Positions 16,650 to 24,415 of a DNA stretch of 64,000 nt are shown piece by piece. Numbering within the stretch: position 1 is the stretch's first letter; each line of letters opens with the position of its first letter. A program made the position numbers and the translations under genes. Location: NCBI GenBank assembly GCA_014656015.1, contig BNBP01000022.1:1-64000 (forward strand), read 5' to 3'. The stretch comes from Streptomyces griseoaurantiacus (GTDB lineage: Bacteria > Actinomycetota > Actinomycetes > Streptomycetales > Streptomycetaceae). The notes under the pieces were generated by a model. That model was not told the DNA's origin. It searched no databases and saw only the letters and a list, made by a program, of their open reading frames with translations.

Positions 16650-18344
16650 TCACGTCTTCCGGAAGCGGCGGACCGCCGACAGGGGGGCCGTGACCCGCAG
16701 CGGGGGGCGGGTCACGCGGTGTGTCGTCCGGCGCGGGTCGGGGCGGCGGGACTGCGCCTGCCACAGGGCCATCTCCGCGTCGCGCGGGCCGTGCACCACG
16801 GGCCCCTCCTCCCCGCCGAACAGCCGCACGGGGTGCGAGGCGTCCCAGGGGGCCCAGCCGGGGTCGCCGTCCACCGCGAACCGCACCCAGGCCGTGTGCA
16901 TCTCCCGGGCCAGTTCCCGGGGCGCGTCCGGGCCGGCGAGCCGTTCCGCCTCGGGGACGTCCGCCGCGTCGAAGACGAAGCCCAGTTCCAGGGCGTGGCA
17001 GGCGCCGAGGCCGGGGACGTTGGAGCGCCACGCGAACTCGTACACGTGAGTGGACGCGGGGGTGGCGGCGGACATGGACGCGGAGGCCGTCGTGGTGGTG
17101 GGAGCGGGGGCGGGGGCGGGTGGTCCGGCGGGCGGGTGCGGGGGCCCGGCGGCCGGTGCGAGGCCCGCGCGTGCGTCGGCCAGACGGTGCAGCGGCACCC
17201 GGAGCAGGTGGTCGGTCACCATCTGGCCGATCAGCTCGGACGTCGTGGCCGCCGGGTGCGCGGCACGGTAGCCGCGGATCACCTCGGGCCCGCAGTGGCA
17301 GCGGGCCATCGCCAGCGCCACGGCGAGCGGGCCGAGGCGGTCGATGCGCTCGACCAGGCCCGTGGGCGCGATCCACAGCCGGTACTCCTCGCTGGTCCAC
17401 CCCATCAACAGCGGCACGTCCCGGGCGGCACCGTCCACCAGCGCCGCCGCCGGGTCGCGGGGCACGAGGTCGCCGTCGACGACGATGCCGAAGGCCGGGC
17501 CGCCCAGGACGGGGCCCGCCATGCGGCCGGCCTCCGCCTGCGCCTCGGCCAGCCGGGTGCGGTCCACGTCGGCGAAGGCGGCGGCCGTGGCGAGGACCTC
17601 CAGTCGCGCGGCCATCCGCCGCACCAGCCGGCGCACCTTGTCCCGGTCCGTCACCTCCGGCGGACCGCTCTGCAGCACCGCCCGCCGGAACAGGCCCCGG
17701 GCACGTGGCGCGGCCAGCAGCGCGCCGATGCTGATGGCTCCCGCCGACTCGCCGAACACCGTGACCCGGTCGGGGTCGCCGCCGAACTCCGCGGCACAGG
17801 CGCGCACCCATTCCAGCGCGGCGAGCTGGTCGTGCAGCCCGAGGTTGGGCGGGGCGTCCGGGAAGAGCCCGTAACCCTCCACGCCGAGGCGGTAGTTGAA
17901 GGAGACGAGGACGACACCGTCGCGGGCGAAGGCGGTGCCGTCGTAGACGGGGACGGCGGAGGAACCGCGGGTGAGGGCGCCGCCGTGGATCCACACCATG
18001 ACCGGGAGCCGGGCCCCCCGGCCCGGCTCCGGGGTCCACACGTTCAGGTTGAGGCAGTCGTCGCCGGCCACCACCGGGTCCGCGAGGAAGCGGGCGAACG
18101 CCTCGGAGTAGGGCGGTTTGGGCGGGGTGGGCCCGTAGGCGCCGGCGTCCCGGACGCCGTCCCACGGCTCGGGCGGCACGGGGGGCCGGAAGCGGTGCGG
18201 GCCGAAGGGCGGGGCGGCGAAGGGGATGCCGCGGAAGACGGCGACGCCCTGTTCGTAGCGGCCGCGCACCCGGCCGTACGGGGTACGCACGACGGGGTCC
18301 GGGCCGGTGGAGAGGCCGTGCGCAGGGGGTGCGGGGTTCTCCAT
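16650..18344 (-). CDS. Type B carboxylesterase
   Basis: This 564-residue alpha/beta hydrolase of the carboxylesterase/lipase type B family hydrolyses carboxylic esters. It has the family start segment FRGIPFAAPPFGPHRF, the EDCLNLN-like DDCLNLNVWTP motif, the oxyanion hole HGGAL and the nucleophile elbow FGESAGA with S200. The ATG at 18344 follows GGAAGG at a slightly long distance. No signal peptide is evident. Around residues 395-430 a low-complexity Pro/Ala/Thr/Ser stretch interrupts the C-terminal half, which is unusual for the family and probably forms a surface loop. The response regulator gene lies 144 bp upstream on the same strand. Confidence 0.88.
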   Translation of the reverse strand: MENPAPPAHGLSTGPDPVVRTPYGRVRGRYEQGVAVFRGIPFAAPPFGPHRFRPPVPPEPWDGVRDAGAYGPTPPKPPYSEAFARFLADPVVAGDDCLNLNVWTPEPGRGARLPVMVWIHGGALTRGSSAVPVYDGTAFARDGVVLVSFNYRLGVEGYGLFPDAPPNLGLHDQLAALEWVRACAAEFGGDPDRVTVFGESAGAISIGALLAAPRARGLFRRAVLQSGPPEVTDRDKVRRLVRRMAARLEVLATAAAFADVDRTRLAEAQAEAGRMAGPVLGGPAFGIVVDGDLVPRDPAAALVDGAARDVPLLMGWTSEEYRLWIAPTGLVERIDRLGPLAVALAMARCHCGPEVIRGYRAAHPAATTSELIGQMVTDHLLRVPLHRLADARAGLAPAAGPPHPPAGPPAPAPAPTTTTASASMSAATPASTHVYEFAWRSNVPGLGACHALELGFVFDAADVPEAERLAGPDAPRELAREMHTAWVRFAVDGDPGWAPWDASHPVRLFGGEEGPVVHGPRDAEMALWQAQSRRPDPRRTTHRVTRPPLRVTAPLSAVRRFRKT

Positions 18345-18488
18345 GCGTGCGCGTCCTTCCTGCCGGGGGCGGGTTCCGGTGCACCTCACCACGTATTTTG
18401 CGCCGGTTACGGCAGAGGCGGCGGTGATTTACGGGCGCCGCGGGAACAGAAACGGGCGGGGGTGTACCGGGGCGCGGTGCGGGGCGGC

Positions 18489-19124
18489 CTACCGCAGCAG
18501 CCGCCGCTCCTTGGCGACCGCGACCGCCCCCGCCCTCGTCTCCACCCCCAACTTGCCGTAGATCCGCTGCAGATGGGTCTTCACCGTGGCCTCGCTGATG
18601 AACAGCGCCCGTGCGATCTCCCGGTTGCCGAGGCCGCCCGACAACTGCTGGAGGATCTCGCTCTCGCGTGCGGACAGCGCGGGGCGCGGATCGCGCAGCC
18701 GGGCCAGGAGCCGGTCGGCGACCGGCGGTGACAGCGCCGCGCGGCCGGCCGCCGCGTCCCGGATCGCGGCGAACAGTTCCTCCGGCCGTTCGGCCTTGAG
18801 CAGGTATCCCGTGGCGCCCGCCTCGACGGCCCGGCTGATGTCGGCGTCCGTGTCGAACATGGTGAGGACGAGGACGCGGGGTGCCGGGTCCACCGCCGCG
18901 CCGGAGGTGAGTTCCCGGGTCGCCGTCACGCCGTCGATGCCCTCGCCGAGTTGCAGGTCCATCAGGACGACGTCGGGCCGCAGCCGCGGGGCGAGCGCGA
19001 GCGCCTCCTCGCCGCTGCCCGCCTCGCCGACCACCTCGATGCCCTCGGCGCTGGACAGCAGGGCGCGCAGTCCGGCCCTGACCACGGCGTGGTCGTCGCA
19101 CAGCAGCAGGCGTACGGGGTTCAC
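18489..19124 (-). CDS. NarL/LuxR-type response regulator
   Basis: The protein has 211 residues; GTG at 19124 with AGGAG 8 bases upstream is the start. The receiver domain (1-120) has acidic D10 and D11, phospho-acceptor D56 in VLMDLQL, T88 and K110, so all phosphorylation residues are present. The LuxR helix-turn-helix fills 148-208 (LSARESEILQQLSGGLGNRE and ATVKTHLQRIYGKL). Regulators of this class are normally encoded directly beside their kinase. Here the nearest kinase, on the same strand and of the matching HisKA_3 type, lies 1.7 kb upstream beyond a MarR/NmrA-like module, which suggests that the pair was separated by an insertion. Confidence 0.9.
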   Translation of the reverse strand: MNPVRLLLCDDHAVVRAGLRALLSSAEGIEVVGEAGSGEEALALAPRLRPDVVLMDLQLGEGIDGVTATRELTSGAAVDPAPRVLVLTMFDTDADISRAVEAGATGYLLKAERPEELFAAIRDAAAGRAALSPPVADRLLARLRDPRPALSARESEILQQLSGGLGNREIARALFISEATVKTHLQRIYGKLGVETRAGAVAVAKERRLLR

Positions 19125-19285
19125 CGGGCGGGCTCCTCGTGTGGGTCCTCGGCTGGGTCGGTATCTTCCCACCGGATCCGGTCCGCGCCCGTTCCGCCTC
19201 CCGCGGGGGCGGCCGGTCGGTGGAGCGGCCCGCCCACCCGCGACGAGTAGACTGATCGTTCCTGCATCGGACCGGGGAGGTCGGC

Positions 19286-19726
19286 GTGGACTATGGCGAC
19301 AAGCTCTTCTGGCTCTCGGTCGTGATCCAGCGCAAGTACGCGCAGATCTGTGCCGGGTTCGACCTGACCCCCTCGCAGGCCACGCTGCTCTGCGCGGTCC
19401 GGAACGAGCCGCGGCGGATGGCCGACCTCGCCGCGTCGCTGGGCATGACCAAGAACGCCTTGAGCCAGCTGGTCGACCGCACCGCGCGGCGCGAGCTGGT
19501 CGGCCGGGCGAGCTCGGAGCAGGATCGCCGGGTCGTCATGCTCAGTGCGACACCCACGGGCAAGGTGCTCGCCGAGGCCCTCTACGCCGAGATCTCCAAG
19601 CGCCTGCCCGAGATCGCGAGCAATCTCGACGCCGACGACCAGCGCGATTTCGCGCGCGTGGCCACCGCCGTCGTGGACACCTCGGACCTCTCCTCGCCCC
19701 CCTCGAACCCACCCGTCACTCCCTGA
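19286..19726 (+). CDS. MarR-family transcriptional regulator
   Basis: This 146-residue protein starts at GTG after GGGGAGG. It has the MarR winged-helix layout: the DNA-recognition helix around MADLAASLGMTKNALSQLVD (residues 46-65) and the wing with DRRVVMLSATPTGK. N- and C-terminal helices form the dimer interface. The protein is slightly shorter than a typical MarR at its N-terminus. MarR proteins are dimeric repressors released by phenolic, oxidant or metal signals. The next gene, an NmrA-like oxidoreductase 91 bp downstream, has two perfect candidate operators over its promoter, so it is the probable target; no copy of that site is seen before this gene itself. Confidence 0.88.
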   Translation: MDYGDKLFWLSVVIQRKYAQICAGFDLTPSQATLLCAVRNEPRRMADLAASLGMTKNALSQLVDRTARRELVGRASSEQDRRVVMLSATPTGKVLAEALYAEISKRLPEIASNLDADDQRDFARVATAVVDTSDLSSPPSNPPVTP

Positions 19727-19754
19727 GGTCGCCTCGCACCCACCAACCCCCGCC

Positions 19755-19783
19755 TTGACGAGGTTCATGTCGTGAACTAATTT
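19755..19783 (+). promoter_or_regulatory. Promoter of the NmrA-like gene
   Basis: TTGACG (19755-19760) and TAATTT (19778-19783) are separated by 17 bp, close to the vegetative sigma consensus and one of the best promoter matches in the window. The expected start point is near 19790. The first operator half-sites lie in the spacer and the second operator covers the start point, an arrangement for repression. Confidence 0.7.
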
Positions 19784-19800
19784 GGTTCACGTCATGAACC
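19762..19800. promoter_or_regulatory. Twin MarR-type operators GGTTCA-N5-TGAACC
   Basis: Two palindromes of the form GGTTCA-N5-TGAAC(C) lie at 19762-19778 (last base mismatched) and 19784-19800 (perfect). Their centres are 22 bp apart, two helical turns, so two dimers would bind the same DNA face. They overlap the promoter of the NmrA-like gene and directly follow the MarR gene, which is the obvious candidate to bind them. Confidence 0.75.
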
Positions 19801-19817
19801 AGTGAAGGGTGGCAGCC

Positions 19818-20708
19818 ATGAGCACACACACGACCGGCACGATCGCGGTCTTCGGCGCGACGGGGCAGCAGGGCGGGGCGGTGGTCGACGCACTGCTGGA
19901 CCACGAGGCGCGGGTGCGGGCCCTGGTCCGCGACCCGCACTCCGACCGGGCCCGGGCGCTGGCCGCCCGCGGCGTCGAACTGGCGGCCGTCCGGGCCGAC
20001 GACCCGGCGTCGCTGGCCCCCGCGCTGGCGGCGGTCGAGGGGTTCTCCTTCATGACCCCGGAGGCGAACAGCCTCGAGGAGGTCGAGACGGAGATCCGCA
20101 TCGGTACCGCTCTCGTCGACGCGGCGGTCGAGGCGGGCGTCCCGCACGTCGTGTTCAACTCGGTCTTCGGAGCGGACCGGGAGTCGGGCGTGCCGCACCA
20201 CGACTCGAAGCACTCGATCGAGGAGTACCTGAGGAAGTCCGGCCTGCGGGCCACGATGGTGCGCGCGACCGCCTTCATGGAGAACTTCACGAGTGTGATG
20301 GCACCGAGCCTGGAACACGGGGAGATCGTGTTCAGGCTGCCGCTGCCGGAGGACGTCGCCCTGAAGATGATCTCGGTCAGGGACATCGGCCGGGTCGCCG
20401 CCGCGCTCCTGCTCGACCTCGCGGAGGCGCCCGGCGGAGCCGTCGAACTCGTCGGCGACGAGCTGACGGGCCCGCGGATCGCCGCGACGTTCGGTGCGCG
20501 CGCCGGGCTCCCGGCACGGTACGAGGCCGTCCCGTTGAGCGTGCTTCCCACCGACCTCGACAGGGTGATGTTCCGCGAGTTCGCGAAGGCGGCGGAACAC
20601 CCCGCGGACCTCACGGCGGTGCGCGCGATCGAGCCGGCCACCATGGACCTGGCCGAGTGGATCCGGGCCACCGGCTGGAGCGCGCCCTCAGGCGTGGCCG
20701 GTTCCTGA
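19818..20708 (+). CDS. NmrA-like NAD(P)-binding oxidoreductase/sensor
   Basis: This 296-residue protein is an atypical short-chain dehydrogenase of the NmrA group. The Rossmann motif is FGATGQQGGAVV near residue 12. The usual active-site Tyr-x3-Lys is absent; the segment HHDSKHSIEEYLRKSG follows the NmrA pattern instead. Members either reduce quinones or bind NADP as redox sensors. ATG at 19818 is preferred because AAGGG lies 9 bases upstream; a GTG three codons earlier also opens the frame. It sits behind a strong promoter with two MarR-type operators and next to a MarR gene, which suggests induction by a chemical or redox stress. Confidence 0.85.
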   Translation: MSTHTTGTIAVFGATGQQGGAVVDALLDHEARVRALVRDPHSDRARALAARGVELAAVRADDPASLAPALAAVEGFSFMTPEANSLEEVETEIRIGTALVDAAVEAGVPHVVFNSVFGADRESGVPHHDSKHSIEEYLRKSGLRATMVRATAFMENFTSVMAPSLEHGEIVFRLPLPEDVALKMISVRDIGRVAAALLLDLAEAPGGAVELVGDELTGPRIAATFGARAGLPARYEAVPLSVLPTDLDRVMFREFAKAAEHPADLTAVRAIEPATMDLAEWIRATGWSAPSGVAGS

Positions 20709-20800
20709 GCCTCCGGCCGCGGGGGACACCCCGCGATCCGGCCCACGCTCGGCGCTCGGCGCCCCGGGCACGGTGACGCACCCGCCGAGGGGTGACGTGG

Positions 20801-22036
20801 TCACGGGGCCGCGCCGCCGTCCGGCCCCGTACCGCGGACGGCCGGGGTGGTGGCGGTGACGACGGTGCCCTCGCCCGGCCCCGACTCCACGGTGAGCGTG
20901 CCGCCGGCCTGCCGGGCCCTGATCCGCATGGCGGGCAGGCCGTGGCCGCGCCCGGAGGCGGGATCGGGCCGGGTGGCGGGGTCGAAGCCTCGGCCGTTGT
21001 CGGCGACGTCGAGCGCGATCCGGTCGTCCAGGCAGGTGAGCGTGAGGGCGGCCCGGGTCGCGTCCGCGTGCTCGCGCACATTGGCCAGGGCGCCCTGCGC
21101 GATGCGCAGCAGCGTCGCCTCGACGCGCTCCGGGAGCGGTCCGGGGGTGCCGTCGAGCCGGAACTCCACGGCGAGGCCCGCCCGGCTCTCCCGTTCGGCG
21201 AGGGCCTGCAGCGCGCCGGGGAGGCTGTGCTCCGTGAGGTCGGCGGGGCCGAGGTCCTGGACCAGGCGCCGGGCCTCGGCGAGGTTGTGGGCGGTGAGGC
21301 CGGTGGCCTCGCGCAGGTGTGCGGTGGCCCGCGCCGGGTCCGTGGGCCAGAGGCGCTCGGCGGCCTGGAGCAGCATCCGCTGACTGCTCAGGCCCTGGGC
21401 GAGGGTGTCGTGGATCTCGGCGGACAACCGATGCCGCTCGGCGAGGACACCGGCCCGCCGTTCGGTGGCCGCGAGGTCGCGGCGGGTGCGGACCAGGTCG
21501 TCGATGAGGAGGCGGCGACGGGCCGACTGGCGCTGGAGGTGGACGAGGACGGCGGTGGCGACCGCGGCGACGGCCGGCGGGGCGACGACCATGTTGGGGT
21601 TGAGGGTGCCGTGCGACACGCGGATCTCGGAGCCGACGACGAGCGCGGTGAGCAGCGCGACGAGCGGGACGGCGAGGCGCGGGGGCAGCGCGTGCAGGCC
21701 GGTGAACAACAGGGGCATCGCGCACCAGGTGGCGCTCGGCGCCTGGACGAGAAGCAGCGCCCAGGCCGTGGTCACGGCACCCAGCCACGCGAGGTGCCGG
21801 GCGGTGGGCCGCTTGCCGGGGGCGGGCGCGGGGGCGAGCAGCCGGCCGGTGGCGTAGAGGAGCGGGAAGGCCACGAACAGGGCCACCGTCAGGGCGCGGT
21901 GGGTGCCGCCGTCCCGGTCGTGGGTGAGGAAGCGGACGAAGGAGGAGCAGAGCAGGGCGAGGAACGCGGTGTGCAGGACGGCGCCGAGCCAGCGTGCGTC
22001 GGGGTCGGCCGCCTCCCGCGCCTGCGACTGCTCCAC
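20801..22036 (-). CDS. Sensor histidine kinase (HisKA_3 type)
   Basis: The product has 411 residues; GTG at 22036 has GGAGG 5 bases upstream, so the 34 further open codons are ignored. Residues 15-165 contain five or six hydrophobic helices with short loops, so it is an integral membrane sensor without a large external domain. A coiled stretch (166-200) leads into the dimerisation box RHRLSAEIHDTLAQG with H209 as phosphorylation site. The ATPase domain has the N-box NVREHA, the G1 box DNGRGFDP and GHGLPAMRIRA. Such kinases pair with NarL-type regulators; the only candidate in the window lies 1.7 kb downstream on the same strand, beyond the MarR/NmrA-like module. Confidence 0.9.
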   Translation of the reverse strand: MEQSQAREAADPDARWLGAVLHTAFLALLCSSFVRFLTHDRDGGTHRALTVALFVAFPLLYATGRLLAPAPAPGKRPTARHLAWLGAVTTAWALLLVQAPSATWCAMPLLFTGLHALPPRLAVPLVALLTALVVGSEIRVSHGTLNPNMVVAPPAVAAVATAVLVHLQRQSARRRLLIDDLVRTRRDLAATERRAGVLAERHRLSAEIHDTLAQGLSSQRMLLQAAERLWPTDPARATAHLREATGLTAHNLAEARRLVQDLGPADLTEHSLPGALQALAERESRAGLAVEFRLDGTPGPLPERVEATLLRIAQGALANVREHADATRAALTLTCLDDRIALDVADNGRGFDPATRPDPASGRGHGLPAMRIRARQAGGTLTVESGPGEGTVVTATTPAVRGTGPDGGAAP

Positions 22037-22273
22037 GGTGTCCTCCGCCTTTCCGTTCCTCCCCGGCGCCGCCGGGCCTCCCACGGCCTCGCTCCCGAGG
22101 TGCCGGTGGCTCCGGTTCGTGTCTACCGGGCCGCCCACGCGTGCGCATCAACCGATCGGCTGACAGCGGTGTCGGCCGGACCGCGCCCGGGACCGAGCCG
22201 GACGACCGACGGTCCCGGGTCGCCGGCGGCACCAGGCTGACGGGGACAGCGCGGAACGACCGAGGAGGACCCC

Positions 22274-23056
22274 GTGCCGGCCAGGAACGTCACCGTCGAC
22301 CGAGCGAGCTTCGGGCATCGCGTGGGCTACGCGCTGCGGCATCCCGGGCGGGTGCCGCGGCATCTGGCGCGCGCCACCCGGGACATGTGGCTGCGCCGCA
22401 GGTACCCGGACCACGTCGACTACTACCGGGCCGTCATGCGCTCCGACACCCGGGTGAGTCCGGACGCGGCGGTCGGCAGTCCGAGCCGCGAACGGTGGCT
22501 GGCGCTGGGCGCGATGCAGTTCGACTACCTGGTGGAGCACGGGCTGCGCCCCGGGCACCGGATGCTGGAGATCGGCTGCGGCAATCTGCGCGCCGGCTGG
22601 CGGTTCATCCGGCATCTGGAGCCCGGGCACTACTACGGCCTGGACATCTCCCCCGACATCCTCGCCGCCGCGCAGGACACGCTCGTGGAGAAGGGACTCC
22701 AGGGGCGGCTGCCGACGCTCACGCCGGTCCGCGACCTGAAGCTGGCGTTCCTCCCCGACGCCCACTTCGACGTCGTCCACGCGCACAGCGTCTTCTCCCA
22801 CTCCCCGCTGCCCGTCATCGAGGAGTGCCTGGCGCACGTCGGCCGGGTCCTCGCGCCGGGCGGCTGGTTCGACTTCACCTTCGACCGGACCGAGGGCGAG
22901 GAGCACCACGTGCTGCACGAGGACTTCTACTACCGCACCGAGACGCTCGTGGCCCTGGCCGCCCGGTACGGCCTGGAGGCCCGGTTCATGGACGACTGGG
23001 AGGAACTGCCGCACGGCCAGTCCAAGATCCGGGTGACTCACGCCCCGGCGGGGTGA
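22274..23056 (+). CDS. SAM-dependent class I methyltransferase
   Basis: This 260-residue protein starts at GTG after GAGGAGG. Residues 95-205 form a class I methyltransferase Rossmann fold: motif I is MLEIGCGNLRAGW, the acidic ribose contact is GLDIS, motif II is FDVVHAHSVFSH and motif III is APGGWFDFTF. A basic N-terminal region with RHPGRVPRHLARA precedes the fold. The substrate cannot be read from the sequence; similar domains act on lipids or small molecules. It begins 237 bp from the divergent histidine kinase and ends two bases before a long palindromic repeat, which probably acts as its transcription terminator. Confidence 0.82.
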   Translation: MPARNVTVDRASFGHRVGYALRHPGRVPRHLARATRDMWLRRRYPDHVDYYRAVMRSDTRVSPDAAVGSPSRERWLALGAMQFDYLVEHGLRPGHRMLEIGCGNLRAGWRFIRHLEPGHYYGLDISPDILAAAQDTLVEKGLQGRLPTLTPVRDLKLAFLPDAHFDVVHAHSVFSHSPLPVIEECLAHVGRVLAPGGWFDFTFDRTEGEEHHVLHEDFYYRTETLVALAARYGLEARFMDDWEELPHGQSKIRVTHAPAG

Positions 23057-23057
23057 G

Positions 23058-23238
23058 CGAGGGCCTGTCTGACAATTCCCGTCGTCCGCCCGGAGGGCGG
23101 GCCGGGCGGCGTCAGGTGCGTGCTCTCGGCGTGCCGGCCCCTGGCCCTCGTACTGGATGTACTCGGGTCGGGGGCCGGTGCGGCGAGAGTGCGTTCATGG
23201 CGTCGCCCGGCAGACGGGAATTGTCAGACAGGCCCTCG
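23058..23238. repeat. 181-bp palindromic element with 26-bp perfect terminal inverted repeats
   Basis: Arms 23058-23083 and 23213-23238 are perfectly inverted (26 bp, starting CGAGGGCCTGTCTGACAATT). Between them, most of the sequence also pairs imperfectly. CGTGCTCTCGGCGTGCCGG-type sequence at about 23118-23140 faces its near complement at about 23170-23192, with differences that keep base pairing, and a short GTAC-N5-GTAC tip closes the structure. The element lies between two converging genes and overlaps the 3' end of the ThuA-like gene, giving that protein its last 41 residues. It looks like a MITE or a Streptomyces extragenic palindrome; no transposase is present and no clear target duplication can be seen. 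Confidence 0.8.
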
Positions 23239-23879
23239 GCCGCCCAGCGCAGCCCGCCGAGGAGGTGGGCGCGGAAGGCGGGGTCGGCGTAGGCGGACGA
23301 GGCGTGGCCGAGGGCGGTGTAGAAGACCCGGCCGGCGCCCTGTTCGCGGCACCAGGCGAGGGGGTGGTCGGCGCCCATGCCGCCGCCCTCGTAGGAGTTC
23401 TCGTCGACGCGCAGCAGGATGTGCGCGGTGGCGCGGGGGTTGGTGTCGAAGTCGTACCACTCGTCGCTGAGGTCCCAGTGGGCGGGGAGGTGGGCGGTGG
23501 CGGGATGGGCGCGGTCCTCGACGAGGACCCGGCCCGGCTGGGGGGCGGGGTGCCGGGTGAAGCGGGCGCCGAGCAGTGCGCCGAAGTGGGGCCACCCGTA
23601 CTCGGTGCAGGCGGCCGCGTGGACCCCGGCGAAGCCGCCGCCGTCCTCGATGTACGCGGTGAGGCGGGCGCGGCCCGCGTCGGTGAGGACCTCGCCGCTG
23701 GTGGAGAGGAAGACGACCGCCGCGTAGGGGGTGAGGGGACGCTCCAGGGAGGCGGGGTCCTCGGTGGCGTCCACCGCGAGTCCCTCCGGGTCGAGGGTGC
23801 GCAGGGCGGCGACCGCGTCCGGGATGGAGTCGTGGCGGTAGGCGGCGGTGCGGGTGTACACGAGCAGTCGGGCGGCCAT
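23112..23879 (-). CDS. ThuA-like (trehalose-utilisation type) protein, C-terminus from a repeat element
   Basis: The product has 255 residues. Residues 1-213 form a ThuA/DUF1080-associated class I glutamine-amidotransferase-like fold: LLVYTRTAAYRHDSI, VVFLSTSGEVL, GGGFAGVHAAACTEY, the DEWYDFDTNP segment and GRVFYTALGHASSAY. ThuA proteins are linked to sugar catabolism, but the reaction is not established for this group. No clear ribosome binding site precedes the ATG. From about residue 215 the frame enters the palindromic element: EGLSDNSRL and the following Pro/Arg-rich tail are encoded by repeat DNA, which also provides the stop codon. The native end was probably close to LRWAAEG. The neighbouring VOC gene is divergent. 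Confidence 0.82.
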   Translation of the reverse strand: MAARLLVYTRTAAYRHDSIPDAVAALRTLDPEGLAVDATEDPASLERPLTPYAAVVFLSTSGEVLTDAGRARLTAYIEDGGGFAGVHAAACTEYGWPHFGALLGARFTRHPAPQPGRVLVEDRAHPATAHLPAHWDLSDEWYDFDTNPRATAHILLRVDENSYEGGGMGADHPLAWCREQGAGRVFYTALGHASSAYADPAFRAHLLGGLRWAAEGLSDNSRLPGDAMNALSPHRPPTRVHPVRGPGAGTPRART

Positions 23880-23948
23880 GGGTGGGCAGCCTATGCGGTG
23901 TCCGTTTCCTTCAAGACCGGGGGCGGGCCGCCCGCCTACGGTGGCCGC

Positions 23949-24341
23949 ATGACTCCACGACTCGACGCGATCGGCCTGGTCGTCTCCGACATGGCCGCCT
24001 CCCTCGCCTTCTACCGACGCCTGGGCCTGGACTTCCCCGAGGGCGGTGAGCTGTTGCCGCACGCGGAGGCCGCGGCGCCCGGCGGGATGCGGCTGCTGCT
24101 GGACACGGAGGAGACGGTGCGCTCCTTCCACCCCGGTCTGCGCCTGCCCCCGGAGGGCACCGGGCGCACGTCCCTGGCGTTCCGCTGCGAGAACCCGGCG
24201 GAGGTGGACGCCCTGTACGAGGCCCTGGTGTCCGCCGGCCACCACGGCGAACTGAAACCCTGGGACGCGGTCTGGGGCCAGCGCTACGCCGTCGTCCACG
24301 ACCCGGACGGCAACGCGGTGGACCTGTACGCGACGTCGTGA
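23949..24341 (+). CDS. VOC-superfamily (glyoxalase/bleomycin resistance-like) protein
   Basis: This 130-residue single-module VOC protein has two beta-alpha-beta-beta-beta units: the first opens with IGLVVSDMAASLAFYRRLG and the second ends with RYAVVHDPDGNAVDLYA. That final pattern (DPDGN-x-VDLY) is the family signature and contains the usual terminal metal-ligand region, but the first metal ligand position is not a clear His, so metal dependence is uncertain. Members include glyoxalases, dioxygenases and drug-binding resistance proteins; nothing here selects one. It is cytoplasmic, transcribed alone, and divergent from the ThuA-like gene (69 bp between starts). Confidence 0.85.
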   Translation: MTPRLDAIGLVVSDMAASLAFYRRLGLDFPEGGELLPHAEAAAPGGMRLLLDTEETVRSFHPGLRLPPEGTGRTSLAFRCENPAEVDALYEALVSAGHHGELKPWDAVWGQRYAVVHDPDGNAVDLYATS

Positions 24342-24415
24342 GCGGCGGGCGGCGGGAGACCGGCGGTCATGGATGAGGCGGAGGTCGTCCGCGCCGGCCT
24401 CGACGTCTCCCCGGC

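Noticed and set aside
23058..23238. Calling the palindromic element a complete insertion sequence
   Set aside because: It is only 181 bp and encodes no transposase, and no target duplication is evident; it is described as a repeat or MITE-like element.
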